NCBI GenBank assembly: GCA_945872565.1
Contig: CAMBZN010000014.1
Coordinates: 1 to 35,270, forward strand
Length of the DNA: 35,270 bases
Direction of reading: 5' to 3'
Source: Chlamydia trachomatis
Lineage (GTDB): Bacteria > Chlamydiota > Chlamydiia > Chlamydiales > 2-12-FULL-49-11
The position numbers and the translations under genes were made by a program. Of this stretch, positions 1 through 7,234 are shown one piece after another. The notes under the pieces were generated by a model. The model worked only from the letters and a program-made list of their open reading frames with translations, searched no databases and had not been told where the DNA came from. Each line of letters starts with the position of its first letter. The stretch's first letter is position 1.

Positions 1-768
1 AGCGCATTAAGAAAGTTGTTTGATGAAATGGATCAAATTCCAAAGTGGTACTTTGAATCATTAAAAGTTCATAACATTATTAGAGCAATAACCTTAACAA
101 TTGTAGAAGTCATTTCTATAGTAACAGTGTCTATAAAAGATTATGTAGAGCCATCTCATGAATCTATTAAAACAATTGATGTAGTAGTTCTTGTTCTTTT
201 TTTAATAGGGGCATTTTTGTCAGCTCTAAATCCATTTGTTCATAAGGGAGAGGTTACTCAGCTAAAACTAAGTAGAGAGGTCACTTATTTAAAGGGATTG
301 CGGTGGATTTTGAAGGATTTGGACTCTGTGAGGGCAATTTTAGAAACCCATCATAGATGGAGTAAGCAAAATGATGAAGTAACCAAACAGCGGGTTTATT
401 TAGAGTACATAGAAAAGCTTAAGCAAACCAAAAGTAGTATTTTAGGTTTAAAGGTTCAAAGAATGCTAAAAAAGCTACAAAAAAAAGCTAATCCAGTTAA
501 AAACAAGGCTTCACTAAATATTTTTGCGGCATCATTTGATGATGAATATCCCGATGTTTTGAGTTTAACTAAAAGTTGTGCTGATATGAAAGGGGAAGCG
601 CTTGAAAAAGCCAATCAACATATAATCCCTGTGAATCAAAAAACCAAACCTCGCTTTCGTGATATTGATCGTTCAATAAAAGAATGTACTCAGTTTGACT
701 CTGAATTAGAGACTTCTTGTGATGAAGATTCAGGCTCTGATATCGAGCAAAACCTCGAATCAAGGTAG
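1..768 (+). CDS. Inc-like membrane protein, 5'-truncated by the window edge
   Basis: The frame is open from base 1 (the first codons read SALRKLFDEM) and ends at a TAG at 766-768, so the true start probably lies upstream. The visible part is about 255 residues. Two hydrophobic segments lie close together near the visible N terminus, around IIRAITLTIVEVISIVTV and VVVLVLFLIGAFLSAL, separated by roughly 15 polar residues. A long basic, probably helical region rich in K, Q and L follows, then an acidic tail (SELETSCDEDSGSDIE). A bilobed hydrophobic domain with cytosolic-type flanks is the hallmark of chlamydial inclusion membrane (Inc) proteins, but it is not specific. The gene downstream has the same plan, so the two may be diverged paralogues or a functional pair. 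No enzymatic motif is visible. The Inc assignment is inference; the hairpin and tail are seen directly. Confidence 0.6.
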   Translation, partial: SALRKLFDEMDQIPKWYFESLKVHNIIRAITLTIVEVISIVTVSIKDYVEPSHESIKTIDVVVLVLFLIGAFLSALNPFVHKGEVTQLKLSREVTYLKGLRWILKDLDSVRAILETHHRWSKQNDEVTKQRVYLEYIEKLKQTKSSILGLKVQRMLKKLQKKANPVKNKASLNIFAASFDDEYPDVLSLTKSCADMKGEALEKANQHIIPVNQKTKPRFRDIDRSIKECTQFDSELETSCDEDSGSDIEQNLESR

Positions 769-905
769 GGTAAGTAACTTAAAAAAAACTTTAATATATT
801 TAAAATAATTCTTTACATATATCATCCCTTATTTTAATGTTGTGTTGTTCTATTAAAGCGATTGCTCTAATAGAAGATAAAAAAATAATATTTAGGAGAA
901 AACGG

Positions 906-1526
906 ATGTATTTAACAACATGTGAAAGAAATGAGCATTTATTGCTCGTATGGATAGATGAACTAATAACAGCGATCTCAACTTCAGAAGAAGAGGAGTT
1001 GAGGGGGGTTGTAAGTTCAATCAAAGATGAATTAAAAAATTTAAATAAAACAATAACACCACTTGCGGAAACAGCTTTAAAAATAATAGACTATACAATA
1101 GTTAGCATTGGTGCAGCGGGTATAGTTGTTCATGCAGCAATGCATGGATTAAGTGGAAATCAAATCGTTGGCCTCTTTTTTGCTACTTATTTATGGGCAA
1201 GTGGAAGGTGTTATAAAAGTTTACTTGATAGCAGAATCGACGGTTTGGAAAATTCAAAATATTTTGAAAGCAGTCTAGAGCTGAGAAGATTCAAGACTAT
1301 ATTTAAGGCGATAGATCAATCAAATGCAAGCCAGTTAGATTATGAAAAAAGAAAAAAGAATTGGGCGTTAGCACTGGGTGATTTATTTAAAGGAAGAGTG
1401 TTTATACAAAACTCCTATTTTCGCAAGAGAGAGCAGTTACCTGAAATAACTTCAACTCTTTCAAGTGATTCAAGTGGGGGTGATGTAGATTCTCCTCAGC
1501 CAAGTAGTGGAGAAACAGATGAGTAG
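906..1526 (+). CDS. Inc-like membrane protein with hydrophobic hairpin and Ser/Asp-rich tail
   Basis: The ATG at 906 is chosen because AGGAG lies 9 bases upstream (892-896); a longer reading from 837 has no such site. The 206-residue product starts with a mixed-charge helical part. It then has two hydrophobic segments (about IIDYTIVSIGAAGIVVHAAM and IVGLFFATYLWASG) joined by a very short loop, a basic helical stretch, and a tail rich in S, D and G (LSSDSSGGDVDSPQPSSGE). The gene is on the same strand as the preceding hairpin protein, about 140 bases after its stop, and shares its architecture but no obvious sequence identity. The hairpin would fit an inclusion-membrane protein displayed to the host cytosol, with the acidic tail as a possible interaction or phosphorylation region. 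That role is inferred from architecture only. Confidence 0.6.
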   Translation: MYLTTCERNEHLLLVWIDELITAISTSEEEELRGVVSSIKDELKNLNKTITPLAETALKIIDYTIVSIGAAGIVVHAAMHGLSGNQIVGLFFATYLWASGRCYKSLLDSRIDGLENSKYFESSLELRRFKTIFKAIDQSNASQLDYEKRKKNWALALGDLFKGRVFIQNSYFRKREQLPEITSTLSSDSSGGDVDSPQPSSGETDE

Positions 1527-1606
1527 TATTTTTTAAAAAATTAGGTGCACTATTTCCATGGTTCATGTAGAATTTATAATATTTATATAAAATAGGAAAA
1601 CATGGT

Positions 1607-3064
1607 ATGGATATGGCTGCACCAATTTTTAGATCCACATTTACGCGAAAGTTTTCATCCCCCCTTGCTAAATTTTTATTTTGCACAAGTATTGGAGTTT
1701 TTATATGGATGATCAAACCTCCTGCGGGAATATCAATAGAAGGGTGGAGGGTGTTTGCTGTTTTTATGTTTACTCTTTCAGGGATGATAATCAAGCCAAT
1801 TGCGCTTGGTGCTATGACATTAATGAGCTTACTTATTTTAATTGTTACAAAAGTTTTGACTTTTGAACAGGCTTTTTCGGGCTTTTCACAATCGGTAGTG
1901 TGGTTAATTGCAGCAGCTTTTTTTATTGCACGGGGTTTTATAAAAACTGGTCTTGGTTTAAGATTATCTTATAAAATAATGAGCTATGCGGGGGGTAGCA
2001 CTTTAGGTCTTGCCTATAGTTTGGTTCTTGCAGAATTTTTATTAGGGCCTGCGATTCCATCGGTTACAGCGCGAAGTGGAGGGATTTTTTACCCAATTGT
2101 TGAGTCTTTATCCAAAGCATTTGGCAGCCATCCAGCAAGCGGTAGAAAAAAAGTCGGCGCCTATCTTATGCAGACAGTTTTTCAGTGCAGTGCAGTAATA
2201 AGTGGCATGTCTTTAACAGGGATGTCGGGAAATCCAATGCTAAAAACATTAGCTCTTGGTTTCGGAGTAGATGTATCGTGGTCAATGTGGTTTTTAGCAG
2301 CGCTTGTTCCAGGACTTGTTTCGATTATTGTGATTCCCTTTGCTATTTACAAACTTTACCCCCCTGAAATTAAAAAAACAGAAGGGATGACAGAGCTTGC
2401 TAGGCAAAAAATTGATCAACTGGGGCCTATCTCACTCAAGGAGAAAACTTTAATATTTGTCTTTGTATCTATGATCATCATGTGGTGTCTGGGAGAAAAA
2501 ATAGGGATTGGACCAACAGAGGTAGCTCTTACTGGGGTTATTGTTCTTGTAGGTTTAAATATATTAAGCTGGAATGAGCTTATGGAAGAAAAAGGTGCTT
2601 GGGATACCCTCATCTGGTTTGCCTCGTTAATTACTTTAGCTACTTTTTTGAAGAAATTTGGGGTAACGGATGTCTTATCTCAATATTTAGGCGGATACAT
2701 TCATTCAAGTTATTGGCAGGTCAGTTTTATGATGATTTCCACAATTTATTTTTACGCTCACTATCTATTTGCTAGTAATATTGCTCATATCACGTCGATG
2801 TTTGTTCCTTTCCTAGTGTTGTCAATTGCTGCAGGAACGCCCCCTATGCTTGCTACTTTAGTTTTAGGATTTTTTAGCTGCATGTTTGGAGGGCTTACAA
2901 CCTACGGCTGTGGTCCTGCACCGATTTATTTTGGATCTGGTTATGTGACTACAAAAGAGTGGTTTTCCTTAGGATTTTTTATAAGCGTCATTAATCTCTT
3001 CATTTTCTTCACTGTGGGATTTGCGTGGTGGCATTTTCTTGGACTAACAAAAGTCGGAGGTTAA
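1607..3064 (+). CDS. DASS-family dicarboxylate (2-oxoglutarate/malate type) transporter
   Basis: This 485-residue polytopic membrane protein belongs to the divalent anion:sodium symporter family, subgroup of chloroplast 2-oxoglutarate/malate translocators and the chlamydial SodiT proteins. The two family repeats are visible: LTGMSGNPMLKTLALG near residue 205 in the first half and SNIAHITSMFVPF near residue 390 in the second, each followed by hydrophobic helices. It would import host dicarboxylates across the inner membrane, which fits the aconitase and malic enzyme genes in this window. ATG 1607 has AGGA about 10 bases upstream; ATG 1613 is an alternative. Its stop codon sits directly behind a GGAGG that appears to serve the next gene, so the two are probably translationally coupled. 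The exact substrate cannot be read from sequence. Confidence 0.9.
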   Translation: MDMAAPIFRSTFTRKFSSPLAKFLFCTSIGVFIWMIKPPAGISIEGWRVFAVFMFTLSGMIIKPIALGAMTLMSLLILIVTKVLTFEQAFSGFSQSVVWLIAAAFFIARGFIKTGLGLRLSYKIMSYAGGSTLGLAYSLVLAEFLLGPAIPSVTARSGGIFYPIVESLSKAFGSHPASGRKKVGAYLMQTVFQCSAVISGMSLTGMSGNPMLKTLALGFGVDVSWSMWFLAALVPGLVSIIVIPFAIYKLYPPEIKKTEGMTELARQKIDQLGPISLKEKTLIFVFVSMIIMWCLGEKIGIGPTEVALTGVIVLVGLNILSWNELMEEKGAWDTLIWFASLITLATFLKKFGVTDVLSQYLGGYIHSSYWQVSFMMISTIYFYAHYLFASNIAHITSMFVPFLVLSIAAGTPPMLATLVLGFFSCMFGGLTTYGCGPAPIYFGSGYVTTKEWFSLGFFISVINLFIFFTVGFAWWHFLGLTKVGG

Positions 3065-3068
3065 AATC
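3056..3068 (+). promoter_or_regulatory. Shine-Dalgarno GGAGG followed 5 bases later by an ATC codon
   Basis: GGAGG (3056-3060) overlaps the last codons of the transporter gene. TTAAA separates it from ATC at 3066-3068. The spacing is what an initiation site would show, and no ATG, GTG, TTG or CTG occurs in the SET-gene frame between its upstream stop (TAA 3045-3047) and TTG 3192. This decides the start proposed for the next gene. Confidence 0.55.
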
Positions 3069-3653
3069 GAAATCACTCTAGAGTCGAAGGAAAGTATAGG
3101 GAATCGGTTTGGCTTTAAGTATATTTCAACCTTAGAGCCCGCTTCTGAAGAAGTTATCACAAAAGTAAAAAAGCGTGCTCAAAGAAAGCTTTTGCCCCTG
3201 TATAAGCAAAAAGAAAATAAATGGATGTCGAGCCTTTTTGAGAATAAAATCCGAAAGCGGCATGAAGCTTCTGTTATCATCGATAAAGTGAATCCTTTAG
3301 TGGGTTATGGGGTGTTTGCTAAAGAATTTATCCCAGAATTAAGCTACATAGGAGAGTACGCTGGAGAATTAAGGGCAAGGCGTGGGCGGAAAGATCGTGA
3401 AAATGATTACATTTTTGGGTACATGGTTGGTATGTTTAGAGCCCCTTGGGTTGTGGATGCATCAAAAATGGGAAATTTCACAAGGTTTTTAAACCACAGC
3501 TTTGATGCAAACGTGACTTCTAGGGGGATTGTTGTCGACTCTATCTATCATATTATCTTTTTTGCCAACAGATCGATTGCAAAAGGGGAGCAGCTTACTT
3601 ATGATTACGGCCCAACCTACTGGAATAAGAGACCTTATCCACAAGAGTTTTAA
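3066..3653 (+). CDS. NUE-like SET-domain protein methyltransferase, probable non-standard start codon
   Basis: The product is a SAM-dependent lysine methyltransferase of the SET family, closest by eye to chlamydial NUE, which is known to be secreted into the host and to methylate histones. Visible motifs are VGYGVFAKEFIPELSYIGEY (opening of the SET fold), GNFTRFLNHSFDANV (the cofactor/pseudoknot NHS motif) and the C-terminal YDYGPTYW. Similarity to NUE continues upstream of the first standard start codon in frame (TTG 3192): residues reading FGFKYISTLEPASEEVITKV match the NUE N-terminal half. Translation therefore very likely begins upstream, and ATC 3066 with GGAGG 5 bases before it is the best candidate, giving about 195 residues. 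If TTG 3192 were used, the product would be 153 residues and lose conserved sequence. A sequencing error or degraded start is the alternative. The SET identity is firm; the start is inferred. Confidence 0.8.
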   Translation: MEITLESKESIGNRFGFKYISTLEPASEEVITKVKKRAQRKLLPLYKQKENKWMSSLFENKIRKRHEASVIIDKVNPLVGYGVFAKEFIPELSYIGEYAGELRARRGRKDRENDYIFGYMVGMFRAPWVVDASKMGNFTRFLNHSFDANVTSRGIVVDSIYHIIFFANRSIAKGEQLTYDYGPTYWNKRPYPQEF

Positions 3654-3727
3654 AATTTCATTTTTCCTATTGATTCGATCTTGAAAAATCCCTATATCTG
3701 AGTATTAACTGATAGCAATGGAGAATC

Positions 3728-5668
3728 ATGGGCCTTAATGTTTCGCAAAAATTAATCAAAAGTCACTTAGTTTCTGGTGTAATGCGCATTGGTGAAGAAA
3801 TTGGGATAAAAATAGATCAAACTCTCACACAAGATGCCACTGGAACTATGGTAATGCTTGAATTAGAGGCTCTTGGAATAAAACGTGCTAAAACAGAAGT
3901 CTCTTGTCAATACGTTGATCATAATCAGATTCAAGCAGATAACAAAAATCCCGATGACCACCTATATTTACAGTCGGCTGCAAAAAAATTCGGAATATGG
4001 TTCTCCCGTCCAGGAAATGGCATTAGTCATATGATTGAATGTGAAAAATTTGCAATTCCAGGTAAAACGTTACTTGGATCTGACAGCCATACTCCAGCCA
4101 CTGGTGGATTAGGTCTTTTGGCAATAGGGGCAGGGGGTTTAGAGGTCGCCTTAGCAATTGCGGGAGAGCCTTTTTATACCATTATGCCCAAAATCTGGGG
4201 GGTTAAGCTCACAGGTAAGCTTAGCGATTGGGTGAGTGCAAAGGATGTGATATTAGAGCTGCTGCGCCGTCATAATGTCTCAGGGGGGGTGGGTAAGATC
4301 ATTGAGTATTACGGCCCTGGGCTAAAACATCTCACAGCCATGGACCGGCATGTTATAGCAAATATGGGAGCTGAACTTGGAGCCACAACTACTGTATTTC
4401 CTTCTGATGATCAAACTAAATCTTTTTTAAAGGCAATGGGTAGAGAAAAGGATTGGGTAGAATTAAAAGCTGATATCGATGCTACTTATGATGAATATGA
4501 GGAAATTGATCTATCTTTAATAGAGCCTATGATTGCAATGCCATCTAGTCCTGGTAATGTTGTGAGAGTAAAAGATGTGGCAGGAAGACCAATTTCGCAA
4601 GCATATATTGGATCTTCAGCAAACCCTTGTCCTCGAGATTTTGCCATTGCGGCCTTAATAACTGCAGGTAAGATGGTTTCTCATGATGTATCTTACGATA
4701 TCAACCCCTCCTCAAGGCAGTCGCTAAACTTTCTTTTAGAGAAGGGGTATATGCAAATGTTGACACAGTCTGGGGCGCGAATTCATCAAGCGGGGTGTAA
4801 TGGCTGTATTGGAATGGGACAAGCACCAGCGACAGAAACAATTAGCTTAAGAACAACACCTCGAAATTTTCCAGGTAGATCTGGAACAAAAGAAGATCTG
4901 GTTTATCTTTGTAGTCCAGAGACAGCTGCCGCATCGGCGCTAAAAGGGGTGATCACAGATCCTCGTGATTTAGATATGAAGTATCCAAAGTTTAAAGAAC
5001 CAAAGCATATGGATATTTTTTCAGATCTTATCCCTCCTGTAAAAGATGGCCATAAAACAAAATTAATCAAAGGGCCAAATATAGGGGAGTTTCCAGAATT
5101 TCCTGTATTATCAAAAAGTATTTGTTGCCCTGTTCTTTTAAAAGTTGGGGATAATATATCCACAGATGCAATTTCACCTGCAGGAGCAGAGGTTCTCCCC
5201 TATAGAAGTAATATTCCTATGATCAGTACTTTTACGTTTGCAAGGCTTGATTCAAATTATTATGATAGAGCTATGAAAGTAAAGGATACTGGGTCTATTA
5301 TCGTTGGAGGAAGCAATTACGGACAAGGATCTTCCCGCGAGCATGCCGCAATCTCTCCCCGTTTTATGGGTGTAAAGGCTGTGATTGCAAAAAGTTTTGC
5401 AAGAATCCACAGAAAGAATTTGATCAATTTTGGAGTGCTGCCACTTACTTTTAAAAATTCCAAAGATTATGACAGTATTTCGATGAACGATGTATTAGAG
5501 ATGTTAGATTTACACGATGCGTTAAAAAGTCACAGGCCGATTGAAATGAAAAATATCTCTACTGGTAAAACCATCCTATTAGATCACGGTTATACACAAA
5601 GGGAATTAGAGTCACTACTTGCAGGAAGTTTAATAGCACTTGTTAGAAAAAAACATGAAATTTCTTAA
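3728..5668 (+). CDS. Aconitate hydratase (monomeric, about 645-residue type)
   Basis: The enzyme interconverts citrate and isocitrate in the TCA cycle using a 4Fe-4S cluster. The 646-residue length and sequence resemble the shorter 'Aquifex-type' aconitases rather than the roughly 900-residue AcnA. Seen directly: LLGSDSHTPATGGLG (residues 115-129, substrate/cluster loop), three cluster cysteines at about C301 (ANPCPRD), C357 and C360 (AGCNGCIGMG), and the C-terminal swivelling domain with SNYGQGSSREHAA. All key motifs are intact. ATG 3728 has GGAG 4-5 bases upstream. Its stop is 6 bases from the stop of the convergent unknown gene. Chlamydia pathogens lack aconitase, so its presence argues for an environmental chlamydia with a fuller TCA cycle. 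Homoaconitase or isopropylmalate isomerase is less likely because all domains are on one chain and no leu or lys genes are nearby. Confidence 0.9.
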   Translation: MGLNVSQKLIKSHLVSGVMRIGEEIGIKIDQTLTQDATGTMVMLELEALGIKRAKTEVSCQYVDHNQIQADNKNPDDHLYLQSAAKKFGIWFSRPGNGISHMIECEKFAIPGKTLLGSDSHTPATGGLGLLAIGAGGLEVALAIAGEPFYTIMPKIWGVKLTGKLSDWVSAKDVILELLRRHNVSGGVGKIIEYYGPGLKHLTAMDRHVIANMGAELGATTTVFPSDDQTKSFLKAMGREKDWVELKADIDATYDEYEEIDLSLIEPMIAMPSSPGNVVRVKDVAGRPISQAYIGSSANPCPRDFAIAALITAGKMVSHDVSYDINPSSRQSLNFLLEKGYMQMLTQSGARIHQAGCNGCIGMGQAPATETISLRTTPRNFPGRSGTKEDLVYLCSPETAAASALKGVITDPRDLDMKYPKFKEPKHMDIFSDLIPPVKDGHKTKLIKGPNIGEFPEFPVLSKSICCPVLLKVGDNISTDAISPAGAEVLPYRSNIPMISTFTFARLDSNYYDRAMKVKDTGSIIVGGSNYGQGSSREHAAISPRFMGVKAVIAKSFARIHRKNLINFGVLPLTFKNSKDYDSISMNDVLEMLDLHDALKSHRPIEMKNISTGKTILLDHGYTQRELESLLAGSLIALVRKKHEIS

Positions 5669-5674
5669 GATCAA

Positions 5675-7093
5675 TTACATCGAGTATAGTTCGTAACCAA
5701 GAGAGGAGACCTTAAAGCAGTCTTTATTTTGAAATTTTCCAGTGATGATCATTCCAGATTCAAAAAGCCAATCAAGGATCATTGTTCTAATGAACAAGAT
5801 CTCTTCAGGATCATATTCAGAGGTTGCGTATTTCCAGCTGCCGCCTATTTTAGTAAGCGTTGCCTGCTTTAAGGTATTTGCTGTGGTGAGGTGGGTGTTG
5901 ATAAATTCATCAAATAATATCCACCCCCCCTTTTCAATTCCAGAAAGAGCTTTTTGTACCTCGATGATATTTCGATCATGTTGGTGAAAGGAAAAATTTG
6001 ATTTGTGTGAAAGGGCATTATGGGGATGTTTAAAGGATATAAGGGTCCTTTTCCGAATGGGGGTGTCTAACCATTTTTCAGCCGGAGGGGTTTGTCTTAA
6101 TCGATCTTCTTGTATAACAAGAAGTCCAAGTAATAGGTTCTTATTGATCACCCTTGCTAGGTAATGTGGAGAGTGATCATGAAAATCTAGCACATCTTCA
6201 GGAATGGAGTTTAAGAAAAATAGTTCCGCTTTCTGATTGTATGTAACATAAAGGGCGCGCTCGGTGCAAAGGGTGAGTATTAAAGACATATCCTTAATGA
6301 AAGAGAATTCGCTATCAACAAAATCTTCCACTAGTTCTTCTAAAACTACTACTTTTGGCCCTTCTTTTTGTGATTCTTTTAAGGTGTATTCTTTCCATTC
6401 AGAGAATACCGATAGAAATTTTTTATAGTTACTACCTTGTTTTTCATACGTACTGCAAAGAATGAAGTGATACTCCAAAAATAAAATCTTTTGTTCCAGA
6501 ACTTCTTTAGAAAGAAGATACTTTTCTAATAAAGAATTTACAGAGATTTTTCCAAGTTCACTTTCCATCACATCTTTTACTAAAAGAGTGAGAGTTTCAT
6601 CGTCAGATAAAGTCTCTTTAATATAATTGCGGTAAATTTTAGGAGTTTTAAAATGTTTTTCAACAATAGAGTTAAAAATATTATTCGATGCTCTAGGAAT
6701 GTGGTACCAAGAAATTAAACAGTGGATGGGAACATGTTTTAAAAGTTCTTTAAAATAATCTAGATCGGCGGAGAAACCGGGAGTGAACTTTTCTATGAGG
6801 GTTTCTAAGTATTTTCTTACATCTTTGTCTATTAAAAGAAACCCATTGTCAATATGAAACAAGTTTAAAGGGAGGAGTGTTTGCAAAATAAGCTGCATCT
6901 CTTCGCCAAATGATCCAGAGTTTTCTTCTAGTTCCTCGATAGATATTTTTAAGGGGCTAAAAAGAATTTCTTCTAAAACAGAGATAATAGTTGTGGATAA
7001 ACTCTCAATATAAAGCCTTAAATTCAAATCCCTTTTAGAATCGAAATCTTCTAAAACTACTTTACAAGGGATGTTTAGGTGAATATCTTGCAT
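5675..7093 (-). CDS. Conserved-looking protein of unknown function (472 aa)
   Basis: I do not recognise this protein. It is 472 residues, soluble by appearance, with no signal peptide or membrane segment, and rich in L, E, K and F with long predicted helices. The C-terminal third (around TLKQATLTKIGGSWKYATSE and LDWLFESGMIITGKFQNKD) has a rhythm compatible with winged-helix-like modules, but no catalytic motif stands out. It is read from ATG 7093, runs opposite to its neighbours and ends 6 bases from the aconitase stop. The leuS gene starts divergently about 140 bases away. Codon use looks like that of the flanking housekeeping genes, so it is probably a resident chlamydial gene. No function is proposed. 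Confidence 0.8.
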   Translation of the reverse strand: MQDIHLNIPCKVVLEDFDSKRDLNLRLYIESLSTTIISVLEEILFSPLKISIEELEENSGSFGEEMQLILQTLLPLNLFHIDNGFLLIDKDVRKYLETLIEKFTPGFSADLDYFKELLKHVPIHCLISWYHIPRASNNIFNSIVEKHFKTPKIYRNYIKETLSDDETLTLLVKDVMESELGKISVNSLLEKYLLSKEVLEQKILFLEYHFILCSTYEKQGSNYKKFLSVFSEWKEYTLKESQKEGPKVVVLEELVEDFVDSEFSFIKDMSLILTLCTERALYVTYNQKAELFFLNSIPEDVLDFHDHSPHYLARVINKNLLLGLLVIQEDRLRQTPPAEKWLDTPIRKRTLISFKHPHNALSHKSNFSFHQHDRNIIEVQKALSGIEKGGWILFDEFINTHLTTANTLKQATLTKIGGSWKYATSEYDPEEILFIRTMILDWLFESGMIITGKFQNKDCFKVSSLGYELYSM

Positions 7094-7234
7094 AATGCCT
7101 TTTTTTTGAGCCGATTTAGCCTATATAATAGTGTTTGTAAGGATTAGAAACAATAGAATTTTGTGTAAATTTAGATTGATCCAAGAAAGATGTTAGGCTA
7201 TCATACCTCCAAATAAAAAAACTTTGGACCAAGT

